From the NCBI GenBank assembly GCA_018267705.1, contig JAFDXX010000001.1, forward strand, positions 1 through 64,000: a stretch of DNA of 64,000 nt, given 5' to 3'. Positions 43,041-50,941 of this stretch are shown piece after piece. The DNA comes from Bacteroidota bacterium. GTDB taxonomy: Bacteria; Bacteroidota; Bacteroidia; Chitinophagales; Chitinophagaceae. The translations under genes were made by a program, and so were the position numbers. Under the pieces are notes generated by a model, which made no database searches, was not told the origin of the DNA, and worked only from the letters and a program-made list of their open reading frames with translations. Numbering within the stretch: position 1 is the first letter of the stretch; each line of letters starts with the position of its first letter.

Positions 43041-43048
43041 CAAATCTA
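43041..43048 (-). promoter_or_regulatory. Promoter -7 box abutting the MFS gene start
   Basis: The minus strand reads TAGATTTG, then CTT, then ATG (43037). This exact TAnnTTTG match leaves only three bases before the start codon. Either the transcript is leaderless or the true start is further in, or the box is accidental. Confidence 0.35.
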
Positions 43049-43059
43049 ATTAAGAATTT

Positions 43060-43692
43060 TTATGGAAGGGTAAAGTAATGTTGCCCGCCTTCATAATCGT
43101 TTTCTAAAGCATTTAAAACAACTTTAAAATGTTCTTCATTTCCTAAAAAATCAGCATTGCTGGCATCAATAAAAATAGTTTTAATATTATGTTGTTTTAT
43201 ATAGCCGGTATAGGTTTCTTGTAAGTTGAATAAATATTCATCAGGAATATTTTGTTCGTAACTTCTATTTCGTTTTTTAATGTTTGATTGAAGTTTATGA
43301 ATAGGAGAGTGCAGATAAATTAAAATATCCGGGAAAATTAATTGATGGTTGATAATGTCAAAAAGTTTTTGATATAATCTAAACTCTTCATCAGGTAAGT
43401 TCACTTTTGCAAACAATAAACATTTGGTAAACAAGTAATCTGATATGGTTATGCTTTGAAATAAATCTTTAGTATGCACCATATCTTTTAATTGCTTATA
43501 TCTTTCTGCCATAAAAAATAATTCTAACGGGAAAGCATATTGTTGCGGGTTTGTATAAAATTTTGCTAGAAAAGGATTATCTGCAAATTCTTCTAAAATA
43601 ATTCTGGCATTAAAATGTTTGGCAAGCAAATGTGTAAGTGTTGTTTTACCTGCTCCTATATTTCCTTCTACAGTTATAAAATGATGCTTCAT
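43060..43692 (-). CDS. Deoxynucleoside kinase family protein
   Basis: A 210-residue P-loop kinase that phosphorylates deoxynucleosides for salvage. The N-terminus HHFITVEGNIGAGKTTLTHL holds the P-loop GNIGAGKTT (about 10-18). EEFADNPFLAKFY follows, then FFMAERYKQ (about 63-71; substrate region), SDYLFTKCLLFAKVNL, and the lid KKRNRSYEQNIPDEYL (about 138-153). Length fits the dCK/dGK-like family. Specificity (dA/dG or dC) is not resolvable. Upstream folK ends 37 bp away; an own promoter box at 43712-43719 suggests separate transcription. Confidence 0.9.
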   Translation of the reverse strand: MKHHFITVEGNIGAGKTTLTHLLAKHFNARIILEEFADNPFLAKFYTNPQQYAFPLELFFMAERYKQLKDMVHTKDLFQSITISDYLFTKCLLFAKVNLPDEEFRLYQKLFDIINHQLIFPDILIYLHSPIHKLQSNIKKRNRSYEQNIPDEYLFNLQETYTGYIKQHNIKTIFIDASNADFLGNEEHFKVVLNALENDYEGGQHYFTLP

Positions 43693-43711
43693 TAATTAGT
43701 TTCAGTGTCTT

Positions 43712-43719
43712 CAAAATTA
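43712..43719 (-). promoter_or_regulatory. Promoter -7 box of the deoxynucleoside kinase gene
   Basis: The minus strand reads TAATTTTG, an exact TAnnTTTG match, 19 nt before the start codon at 43692 and just downstream of the folK stop. Confidence 0.45.
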
Positions 43720-43729
43720 TACTTAGGTA

Positions 43730-44221
43730 TTATGTAGAAGGAGAAATTTTATGCACATCTAAATTGTCTTTGCAATTCAATAATAGCTGTTGAATAGATT
43801 TTTTTTCAACAGGATGAATAATATTACCTGCAACCTCGGCTAATGGCATTAATGCAAATTTTCTTTCTGGTAATGCTTTATGTGGAACTGTTAATAATTC
43901 GGTATTTAAAACCAAATCATCAAACAATAAAATATCAATATCAATAATTCTAGGGCCCATTTTCAGGGTTCTTACTCTACCCATTTGTTCTTCAATAAAT
44001 AATAATTGTTGCATTAAATTTTGTGCAGATAAATTAGTTTCCAGTACCAGTACCTGATTTAAAAAATCGGGTTGGTCTGTTAATCCCCATGCTGCTGTTT
44101 TGTATAAAGATGATTTGTTTATTACCACACCGCAATGTTTATTAATTAAACTAATTGCAGTTTGCATATTTTGTTCAATATTACCTAAGTTTCCTCCAAT
44201 AAGTAAATAAGTGCTTTGCAT
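43730..44221 (-). CDS. folK: 2-amino-4-hydroxy-6-hydroxymethyldihydropteridine diphosphokinase
   Basis: A 163-residue HPPK that transfers pyrophosphate to the pterin in folate synthesis. The motifs are intact and in order: YLLIGGNLGNIEQNMQTAI (about 5-23), SSLYKTAAWGLTDQPDFLNQ (about 37-56), FIEEQMGRVRTLKMGPRIID (about 75-94), IDILLFDDLVLNT with the Mg-binding Asp pair, and VPHKALPERKFALMPLAEVA (about 112-131). Length is normal. No other folate genes lie in the window. Confidence 0.95.
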   Translation of the reverse strand: MQSTYLLIGGNLGNIEQNMQTAISLINKHCGVVINKSSLYKTAAWGLTDQPDFLNQVLVLETNLSAQNLMQQLLFIEEQMGRVRTLKMGPRIIDIDILLFDDLVLNTELLTVPHKALPERKFALMPLAEVAGNIIHPVEKKSIQQLLLNCKDNLDVHKISPST

Positions 44222-44313
44222 TATTATATGTTATTAAACAGTCTTTCATCAAAAATAAAGTCTTTCATTTCTTTTAATTTTATTTTTTTATGCATAGATG
44301 TAAGGGGTGATGA

Positions 44314-44342
44314 TGCTATTATATTCTTCATGAATAATAGCA
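44314..44342. other. Hairpin within the 266-bp gap after folK
   Basis: TGCTATT ... AATAGCA with an inner ATTC / GAAT pair and loop TTCAT. The interval 44222-44487 otherwise shows no gene; its right end carries the promoter box of the ABC permease gene. No T-run follows the hairpin on either strand, so it is not called a terminator. Confidence 0.35.
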
Positions 44343-44460
44343 GAAGGAATTTTTGATGAAAATATTTTTACTTGCCACAAATTCTGAGCTTATATATTTT
44401 ATATATCATTCATCGGTTTACCAATTATTTTTTAAAATATCTTTTTAATAAATAAACCAA

Positions 44461-44468
44461 TAGTTTTG
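44461..44468 (+). promoter_or_regulatory. Promoter -7 box of the ABC-2 permease gene
   Basis: TAGTTTTG, an exact TAnnTTTG match, 19 nt before ATG 44488. Confidence 0.55.
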
Positions 44469-44487
44469 TTTCGCAAACAAAGCAATT

Positions 44488-45591
44488 ATGTCAAATAATT
44501 ATAGTCAAATTAAAGCCATGCTGGCAATTACGAAAGCAAGTTTAAAAGCAATTTTCAGAAGCCCGCAAGCTGTTTTTTTTAGTCTTTTTTTCCCTATTGT
44601 TTTAGTGGCCATTTTTGGAGCTTTGGGTGGAAAGGGCATTGCTTCGGTAGATATTGCATTTGCAAAAAATACCGATACTGCTAATATTTTATACACTACA
44701 ATGAAATCTATTCCGGTGTTAAATGTGGTAAGTGGAGATGATTCAATATTGAACGATAAATTAAAAAAAGGAAGATTAACGGCAATTATAAATATTCAAC
44801 CAACAAAAAAAGATACTGCATTATCAAAATATACTTTGCATGTAAAAACATCATCGGCAAGCCAAAAAGATTATCCTTTATTACAATCTATTTTAAACGA
44901 TTTATCTGCAAGAATTGATGCAAAAATTTTTAAAGATCGCCCTTCTTATCTAACTATTTCAAAAGAAATAATTGAAGGAAGAGAATATAAAATGATTGAT
45001 TTCTTTTTACCGGGAATGATTGGTTTTGCCTTAATAGGAGCTGCTGTATTTGGTGTAGCATTTGCTTTTTATTCTTTGCGAGATACATTGGTGTTAAAAC
45101 GTATGTATTCTTCACCTATTAAAAAACAATATATTGTTTTAGGTGAAAGTTTGGCAAGGGTAATTTTTCAATTAACAACTGTTGTTGTTTTAATTCTTTT
45201 CGGAAAATATTTTTATCATTTTACTTTAGCAAATGGCGTTATAACTTTTATTAATATTTTAATAATATCATTTTTTGCATTAATTGTATTTATGGGCTTT
45301 GGCTTTGTAATTAGTGGTATTGCAAAAAATCAAAATGTAATACCTGTTTATGCCAACCTTTTTATGTTTCCGCAATATTTTTTATCGGGTACTTTTTTCC
45401 CTAAAACTGCTTTACCCGAAAGTATGCAAGCCATTATTAAATATCTCCCGTTAACAGCTGTAAACGATGCTATGCGAAATGTATCTTTTGAAGGAGTTAG
45501 TTTGCTTAACTGTTGGAAAGAGCTTTGTATATTGGCTGTTTGGGGTATAATTGTATATTTTATTGCAGGAAAAACTTTTAAGTGGGAGTAA
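44488..45591 (+). CDS. ABC-2 type transporter permease
   Basis: A 367-residue permease. The first membrane segment (about 23-45, AVFFSLFFPIVLVAIFGALG) is followed by a large extracytoplasmic domain (about 46-165). Then come five membrane segments, including MIDFFLPGMIGFALIGAAVF (about 168-187), the typical FLPGMIGFALI motif, and FPQYFLSGTFFPKTALPESM (about 288-307). It would export a drug, lipid or polysaccharide with a separate ATPase, but no ATP-binding subunit is encoded next to it, so the partner must be elsewhere. Confidence 0.88.
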   Translation: MSNNYSQIKAMLAITKASLKAIFRSPQAVFFSLFFPIVLVAIFGALGGKGIASVDIAFAKNTDTANILYTTMKSIPVLNVVSGDDSILNDKLKKGRLTAIINIQPTKKDTALSKYTLHVKTSSASQKDYPLLQSILNDLSARIDAKIFKDRPSYLTISKEIIEGREYKMIDFFLPGMIGFALIGAAVFGVAFAFYSLRDTLVLKRMYSSPIKKQYIVLGESLARVIFQLTTVVVLILFGKYFYHFTLANGVITFINILIISFFALIVFMGFGFVISGIAKNQNVIPVYANLFMFPQYFLSGTFFPKTALPESMQAIIKYLPLTAVNDAMRNVSFEGVSLLNCWKELCILAVWGIIVYFIAGKTFKWE

Positions 45592-45713
45592 TTGAATTTA
45601 GCAATGGTAAGCGAAGAAAAACTATTTGCATTGTTTCAAAGAAATTCTTTTAAAGTGTATTTCTATAGTGGTTTGTATATGAGTCTTTTAATTTTTAATT
45701 ATAAAATTATTTC

Positions 45714-46202
45714 ATGCGGTTATTAAAACACGGACTATTAAGTATTCTTATTCTTTTTATATTATTAACGGCAATAGGAAGTTTATTTCCATCAGATATT
45801 ATTGTATCAAGAGCTGTAAACATTAGTGCTAATAAAGATTCTGTTGAAACATTTATAAGTAATTATAATAAATGGAATTTATGGATGGAAGGAGCGAAGC
45901 AGAGTGAATTTAAAGTAGTAGCACAAGATAGTACAAAAGCTTTTTTTGGAACAACAACCATTCAATTACAATCTGTAATAAATAATATTTGGAAACATGA
46001 ATGGAAAGGAAGAAATACAATTCAATATTCTACCATTCAATTAATACAAAAAAATAATATAACTATTGTGCAGTGGCAATTTGAGCAACATGTAAAATGG
46101 TACTTTTGGCAAAAATTTGGAACAATGCTAAACGATAAAATACTGGGCACAACAATGGAACAAAGCTTGGATAATTTAAAAAAATTAGTAGAAACTAAAT
46201 AA
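45714..46202 (+). CDS. SRPBCC (START/polyketide cyclase-like) family protein with N-terminal membrane anchor
   Basis: A 162-residue protein. One N-terminal membrane segment (about 6-27, HGLLSILILFILLTAIGSLF) is followed by a domain starting DIIVSRAVNISANKDSVETF (about 28-47), typical of polyketide-cyclase-type SRPBCC proteins, and ending MEQSLDNLKKLVE. The usual WNPW segment appears as YNKWNLWMEGAKQ. The ligand is unknown. The 122-bp interval after the permease gene has no clear promoter, so the two may be co-transcribed. Confidence 0.75.
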   Translation: MRLLKHGLLSILILFILLTAIGSLFPSDIIVSRAVNISANKDSVETFISNYNKWNLWMEGAKQSEFKVVAQDSTKAFFGTTTIQLQSVINNIWKHEWKGRNTIQYSTIQLIQKNNITIVQWQFEQHVKWYFWQKFGTMLNDKILGTTMEQSLDNLKKLVETK

Positions 46203-46252
46203 TTTAATTAAACGGTATTTTATATTCTATTGGTGTATAAAATTTTTGATTA

Positions 46253-47512
46253 TTATTTTTTTGCATACACTAAATATTCTCCTGCTTGTAACTCAAATGT
46301 TTCATTTACATTAAATGAATAAATTAATTGAGAAAATATATTAATAAAATTTCCTTGTAGCCATTGGTGCGAAATAGTTAATTTAACTCTATCTTGATTA
46401 GAAAGATTTAGAATTACAAGTACAATCTCTTCTTCTTTTTTTCTTATGTATGCCATACAATTATTAGAGGCAGGTAAGTTAAAAGTTTCACCTGCTGCTA
46501 TGGCCCTTGTTTTATGTAACGCAATAAGTGTTTTGTAAAAATTGTGTAAGCTTGGTAACGCAATACTCCACTCAATTTCATCTTTATTAAAAAATTGTAA
46601 TCGTTTGTTATTGGGTAACTCTTGCCCACTGTATATTAAAGGAGTTCCCTGCCATGTAAAACTAAATACAGCCAAGGCTTTTGCAAGTTGTCCATATTTT
46701 TCATATTCGGTACCGTTCCAGCTATTTTCATCATGGTTTGTAGTGAAAAATAATTTGCTTGTATCATTTGGATATTGTGAATAGCTATGCAATACATTAT
46801 ATAATTCAGTTATATTAATTTCATGGTGCACCAATTTTTCTGTTGCGTGCATCCATTGCCATGCATAGGTTGTATCAAACACATCGTGGTATTTTACATC
46901 TTCACATTCTGCTAACCAAAATAATGGCTTCAAACTGTTGCATTGTGTTCTTGCTTCTTCCCAAAAATCTAACGGAACCAAATGTGCCATATCACATCTA
47001 AAACCATCAATATCACATTCTCTAATCCAATATTGCATTGCTTCAATCATTCCCTTTCTTAATTCTTTATTTTCATAATTCAAATCAATCACATCTGCCC
47101 ACCCGTTTTTTTCTATAAAATTTCCATGTTCATCTTTTTCATACCAATTGGTATGTTCAATCGTCCACTCATGTCCATAACCTGTATGATTGGCAACCCA
47201 ATCAATAATTACTTTTATTTTTAATATATGAGCTTGATTTACTAAAGTTTTAAAATCACTTAAACTACCAAACTCAGGATTAATTTTTGTGTAGCTGCTA
47301 CATGCATAATAGCTGCCTAAATTACCTTGTCTTTTTTCAATACTAATAGGGGTAATGGGCATTAACCATAATACTTCAACTCCCATATCTTTCAATCGTG
47401 GTAAGTGTTTGGCAAAAGCATTAAAAGTTCCTTCCGGTGTATATTGACGAATATTTACCTCATAAATATTTGTATGAACTGCCCAATTAACTGTTTTAAA
47501 ATGTACTGCCAT
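46253..47512 (-). CDS. Alpha-amylase family (GH13) glycoside hydrolase
   Basis: A 419-residue GH13 enzyme without a signal peptide, hence probably cytoplasmic. The four conserved regions are present: region I VIIDWVANHTG (about 103-113), region II GFRCDMAHLVP with the nucleophile Asp (about 173-183), region III WLAECED with the acid/base Glu (about 203-209), and region IV FTTNHDENSW with the transition-state Asp (about 260-269). A short C-terminal beta domain follows (about 345-419). The enzyme is small for the family and acts on alpha-glucans or oligosaccharides, perhaps storage glucan or imported maltodextrin. No glycogen or sus-like genes are nearby. Confidence 0.92.
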   Translation of the reverse strand: MAVHFKTVNWAVHTNIYEVNIRQYTPEGTFNAFAKHLPRLKDMGVEVLWLMPITPISIEKRQGNLGSYYACSSYTKINPEFGSLSDFKTLVNQAHILKIKVIIDWVANHTGYGHEWTIEHTNWYEKDEHGNFIEKNGWADVIDLNYENKELRKGMIEAMQYWIRECDIDGFRCDMAHLVPLDFWEEARTQCNSLKPLFWLAECEDVKYHDVFDTTYAWQWMHATEKLVHHEINITELYNVLHSYSQYPNDTSKLFFTTNHDENSWNGTEYEKYGQLAKALAVFSFTWQGTPLIYSGQELPNNKRLQFFNKDEIEWSIALPSLHNFYKTLIALHKTRAIAAGETFNLPASNNCMAYIRKKEEEIVLVILNLSNQDRVKLTISHQWLQGNFINIFSQLIYSFNVNETFELQAGEYLVYAKK

Positions 47513-47584
47513 AACTTTTTATTCCGTAATCAATAAATGTAAATTATATGCAATGAAATTATTTCTTTTATTTTCATTTTAGAA

Positions 47585-48922
47585 ATGAATTTTAAAGATG
47601 ACATGAATACTGCAACACTTCAACGAAAAATAAGTTTACTGCAAGCCACTGCCATTAACATGATTGATATGGTGGGTATTGGCCCTTTTGTAGTATTAAG
47701 TGTTGTGGCAGAAGTTATGGGCGGACCTTATTTTTTATATGCATGGATAGCAGGTGCTTTGCTCTCTTTTGTTGATGCAATGGTATGGAGCCAATTAGGC
47801 ACTGCATTTCCTTTTGCCGGTGGTAGTTATAATTTTTTAAAAGAAGGCTTCGGGCCCAAGTGGGGTAAGCTTTTCAGTTTTTTATTTGTTTGGCAAACTA
47901 TGATTCAAGCTCCGTTAGTAATTGCATCTGCAGCAATCGGATTTGCTCAATACACCAAATATCTTTTTCCTTTAACTGATATTGAAAGTAAAATAGTTAG
48001 TGGCTGTGCAGTAATATTAATTGTGCTGTTATTGTACAGAAAAATTGAAGCTATAGGAAAGATAAGTGTGCTGTTATGGGTTGGTGTAATTGTAACAATG
48101 GGGTGGATTATTGTTGGTGGAATAATGCATGGCAATTTTTCAGAACCTATTAGGCATATCAATGATGGCCTGCAATTAAACTATGCATTTGCGGTTGCAT
48201 TAGGTTTTGCAAGTGTGAAAACAGTTTATAGCTATTTGGGGTATTACAATGTTTGCCATTTGGGTGGTGAAATAATCAATCCGCAGAAAAATATTCCACG
48301 CAGCATGTTTGTTTCTATTGCCTGTATTGCTGTTTTGTATTTACTAATGAATATAAGTGTAGCTAGTGTGCTGCCTTTTAATCAAATTCAGCACAGCAAA
48401 TTTGTAGTGAGTGAATTTATACAAGCCATTGCAGGCACACATGCAGCAAAAGCCGCTACTGTGCTGATTTTGTGGGTGGCATTTGCATCTGTTTTCAGTG
48501 CAACATTGGGTTATAGCAGGGTACCTTATGCAGCGGCTGCAGATGGTGCATTCTTTTCAGTGTTTGCAAAGTTGCACCCCACAAAAAATTTCCCCTATGT
48601 ATCCTTATTGTTTTTGGGAAGTGTAGCTTTTGTGTTCAGTTTATTGTTTAAGCTGAAAGAAGTTATTGATGCAATTTTGGCAATGAGAATACTAATCCAG
48701 TTTATTGCACAGGCAATTGGTTTACTATTATTGGTGAAAAGAAAAGGAAGGAATTTTTTTGTTTGGAAGATGCCACTCTATCCTTTACCGGCAATTGCTG
48801 CCATTATCATTTGGGCATTAATTTTTATTTCAACAGGATGGAAAATGATGCTGGGAGGAATTATAGTTATTGTGTTAGGATTGATTGCTTTTTATTTGAA
48901 AGAAAGAAATGCAAAGCGATAA
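47585..48922 (+). CDS. APC family amino acid/polyamine permease
   Basis: A 445-residue permease with about twelve membrane segments. The N-terminus has LLQATAINMIDMVGIGPFVV (about 18-37), the APC-type first helix with a Gly-rich unwound section, then YFLYAWIAGALLSFVDAMVWSQLGTAFP and GGSYNFLKEGFG (about 78-89). Later segments include YSYLGYYNVCHLGGEIINPQKNIPRS (in parts, about 213-238), typical of the superfamily. It probably imports or exchanges an amino acid, but the substrate is not readable. An alternative start at ATG 47603 would remove six residues. Confidence 0.88.
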   Translation: MNFKDDMNTATLQRKISLLQATAINMIDMVGIGPFVVLSVVAEVMGGPYFLYAWIAGALLSFVDAMVWSQLGTAFPFAGGSYNFLKEGFGPKWGKLFSFLFVWQTMIQAPLVIASAAIGFAQYTKYLFPLTDIESKIVSGCAVILIVLLLYRKIEAIGKISVLLWVGVIVTMGWIIVGGIMHGNFSEPIRHINDGLQLNYAFAVALGFASVKTVYSYLGYYNVCHLGGEIINPQKNIPRSMFVSIACIAVLYLLMNISVASVLPFNQIQHSKFVVSEFIQAIAGTHAAKAATVLILWVAFASVFSATLGYSRVPYAAAADGAFFSVFAKLHPTKNFPYVSLLFLGSVAFVFSLLFKLKEVIDAILAMRILIQFIAQAIGLLLLVKRKGRNFFVWKMPLYPLPAIAAIIIWALIFISTGWKMMLGGIIVIVLGLIAFYLKERNAKR

Positions 48923-48977
48923 TTACTGTTAATTAGCATTATTAGAAAACAACTTTGCAATTTTTATCAAATTGTTG

Positions 48978-50681
48978 CTATTTAAAAATCACTTTTTGTA
49001 TCAACCATGCCAAGGTTAACACCAATAAGGCTCCAACAACATTCAACCATAAAAAACCAAGGCCGATAATTTCATACTTATCTAAGAAGAACAACAAGAT
49101 AACTACAGCTTCTGTAATTAAGGCTGCAATAAATACTGCATTGCTTTTAATTTTTTTACAATAAAATGCTACTAAAAAAATTCCGAGTATAACTCCATAA
49201 AATAAAGAACCTAAAACATTTACTGCTTCAATTAAACTGCCCATGCCCGTTGCAAACTCTGCAACAATTACAGAAAAAATCCCCCATGCTAATGTGTAAT
49301 ATTTTGAAATGTTATAATCTTTCTTACAAAGTATTTCATTCGTATCATCATGCTGAAAGTTTCTGAATTTCCTGTGAAAGTCAATCATGGTACAGCTTGC
49401 CAAAGAATTTAATGCTGCTGCAATAGAACCCCATGCTGCTAAAAAAATAATGGCTATTAATAACCCAACCAATCCTTTCGGCAAATAATCAACAACAAAA
49501 CGCAAGAAAATATAATTGGTGTCGTTATCGTCTCCTGCTTTTAATTGTTTTACTAAATTTTTATAATTGTTTCTTACAGTTTCAGATTCTTTATTAATTA
49601 TTGTTAGTTGTTGTAAAGCAATTGCTGTATCATTTTTATATCGAGATAAAACGTTTTGTTTTTCTTCATTCAATACTGAGAATTTTTTTTCAAGTGTGCC
49701 AACACTATCTTTCATACTACTATGTAACATTTTTTGTTGCACGGCAGAATTAAAAAAAACAGGTTGTTGTTTAAATTGATAAAATGTAAATAATAAAACA
49801 CCTAACAATAAAATTAAAAATTGCATGGGTACTTTTACTATACCATTCATTAATAAGCCTAATTTACTTTCTGTTTCGTTTTTGGCTGTTAAATATCTTC
49901 CCACTTGACTTTGGTCTGTTCCGAAATAGCTTAACGCTAAAAAGAAACCGCCAATAATTCCACTAATAATATTGTATTTGTCTTTCCAATTAAAACCTTT
50001 GTTGGTAATACCGGTAGTAATAACATTCATCTTGCCGCTTCTTCCACTAATCTTTAAAGCATCAATAAAACCAATGTTTTCAGGTAATAAGTGCATAATT
50101 ATATAACCTGTTACAATCATTCCGCCAATAATAATTATCAATTGTAATTGTTGTGTATAAGCTACTGCTTTTGCACCGCCGCTAACGGTGTAAATAATTA
50201 ATAAACCACCCATTACAATGTTCGTCCAAAAAATATCCCAACCTAATAAAGAAGATAAAATAATGGAAGGAGCATAAATACTAATACCGGTTGAAAGACC
50301 ACGTGATAATAAAAATAAAAATGAAGTAAGTGTTCTTGTTTTAACATCAAACCTTTGTTCTAAATATTCATATGCAGTAAAAATTTTTAATTTATTGAAA
50401 ATGGGAACAAACGTGATGCATAATACAATCATAGCAATGGGTAGCCCTAAATAATATTGAATAAAACGCATTCCATCGGTGAAAGCCTGTCCGGGTGCAG
50501 ATAAAAAAGTAATGGCACTTGCTTGTGTACCCATTATGCTTAATAACACAATATACCAAGGCATGGTACGGTTGCTTAAAAAATAACCTTCTAAATTTTT
50601 ACTTGTACGGCTTTTGTATAAGCCATAAATAATAATAGCTGTTAGTGTAAAAGAAAGTACTATCCAATCCAAGTTGCTCAT
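48978..50681 (-). CDS. Sodium:solute symporter family protein
   Basis: A 567-residue SSS-family transporter with about thirteen to fourteen membrane segments. It starts MSNLDWIVLSFTLTAIIIYG; the signature-like segments FLSNRTMPWYIVLLSIMGTQ (about 35-54) and SAITFLSAPGQAF, then YLGLPIAMIVLC, and GLLIAIIFLAAWGSIAAALNSLASC (in parts, about 410-434) match sugar or sialic acid symporters. A non-conserved cytoplasmic loop occupies about 325-395. It is translationally coupled to two tiny membrane genes upstream (ATGA overlap) and lies in an operon with the PIG-L deacetylase, so an N-acetylated or amino sugar is the likely solute. Confidence 0.9.
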   Translation of the reverse strand: MSNLDWIVLSFTLTAIIIYGLYKSRTSKNLEGYFLSNRTMPWYIVLLSIMGTQASAITFLSAPGQAFTDGMRFIQYYLGLPIAMIVLCITFVPIFNKLKIFTAYEYLEQRFDVKTRTLTSFLFLLSRGLSTGISIYAPSIILSSLLGWDIFWTNIVMGGLLIIYTVSGGAKAVAYTQQLQLIIIIGGMIVTGYIIMHLLPENIGFIDALKISGRSGKMNVITTGITNKGFNWKDKYNIISGIIGGFFLALSYFGTDQSQVGRYLTAKNETESKLGLLMNGIVKVPMQFLILLLGVLLFTFYQFKQQPVFFNSAVQQKMLHSSMKDSVGTLEKKFSVLNEEKQNVLSRYKNDTAIALQQLTIINKESETVRNNYKNLVKQLKAGDDNDTNYIFLRFVVDYLPKGLVGLLIAIIFLAAWGSIAAALNSLASCTMIDFHRKFRNFQHDDTNEILCKKDYNISKYYTLAWGIFSVIVAEFATGMGSLIEAVNVLGSLFYGVILGIFLVAFYCKKIKSNAVFIAALITEAVVILLFFLDKYEIIGLGFLWLNVVGALLVLTLAWLIQKVIFK

Positions 50682-50791
50682 GAAAAATATTTAGTTAGCC
50701 ACATGAAAACAAATATTAATATAATAAGTAATGCAAGTACTAAAGCATACCATTGTTTCCAAGATTTTAAAAGTGGAATATCTTTTTTCAT
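50678..50791 (-). CDS. Tiny single-span membrane protein (37 aa) upstream of the symporter
   Basis: A 37-residue frame: MKKDIPLLKSWKQWYALVLA, then a hydrophobic run LLIILIFVFMWLTK and a short tail. One membrane segment (about 15-32) follows a basic N-terminus. ATG at 50791 overlaps the stop of the preceding tiny gene by one base (TAATG), and its TGA overlaps the symporter ATG as ATGA. This chain of overlaps on one strand is strong evidence for a real, translationally coupled gene. I do not recognise a family. It could be an accessory subunit that stabilises the transporter. Confidence 0.75.
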   Translation of the reverse strand: MKKDIPLLKSWKQWYALVLALLIILIFVFMWLTKYFS

Positions 50792-50937
50792 TAATTGCTA
50801 TTTTTTAATAATCCGCCAGCTAATAAACCTAATGCTAAACCAATTATTAAACCTGTTTTTACATTCTTTAAAAATAAGCCAATAATCATTCCAATAACTA
50901 TAACCACTACGGCGGTAATTGATTTTCTTTGTTGCAT
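50791..50937 (-). CDS. Tiny membrane protein (48 aa) between the PIG-L and symporter genes
   Basis: A 48-residue frame: MQQRKSITAVVVIVIGMIIG, LFLKNVKTGLIIGLALGLL, then AGGLLKNSN. It has two glycine-rich hydrophobic segments (about 7-22 and 29-43) with small-residue spacing (GLIIGLALGLLAGG) that favours helix packing. It begins 4 nt after the PIG-L stop and overlaps the next gene by one base. Family unknown. The gene is real by context; its product may assist the symporter or simply be a small membrane protein of the operon. Confidence 0.75.
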   Translation of the reverse strand: MQQRKSITAVVVIVIGMIIGLFLKNVKTGLIIGLALGLLAGGLLKNSN

Positions 50938-50941
50938 GAAA

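Noticed and set aside
45604..45726. A 40-codon frame between the ABC-2 permease and the SRPBCC gene
   Set aside because: It overlaps the SRPBCC start, has no recognisable motif and no supporting promoter; open frames of this length are expected by chance in AT-rich DNA.
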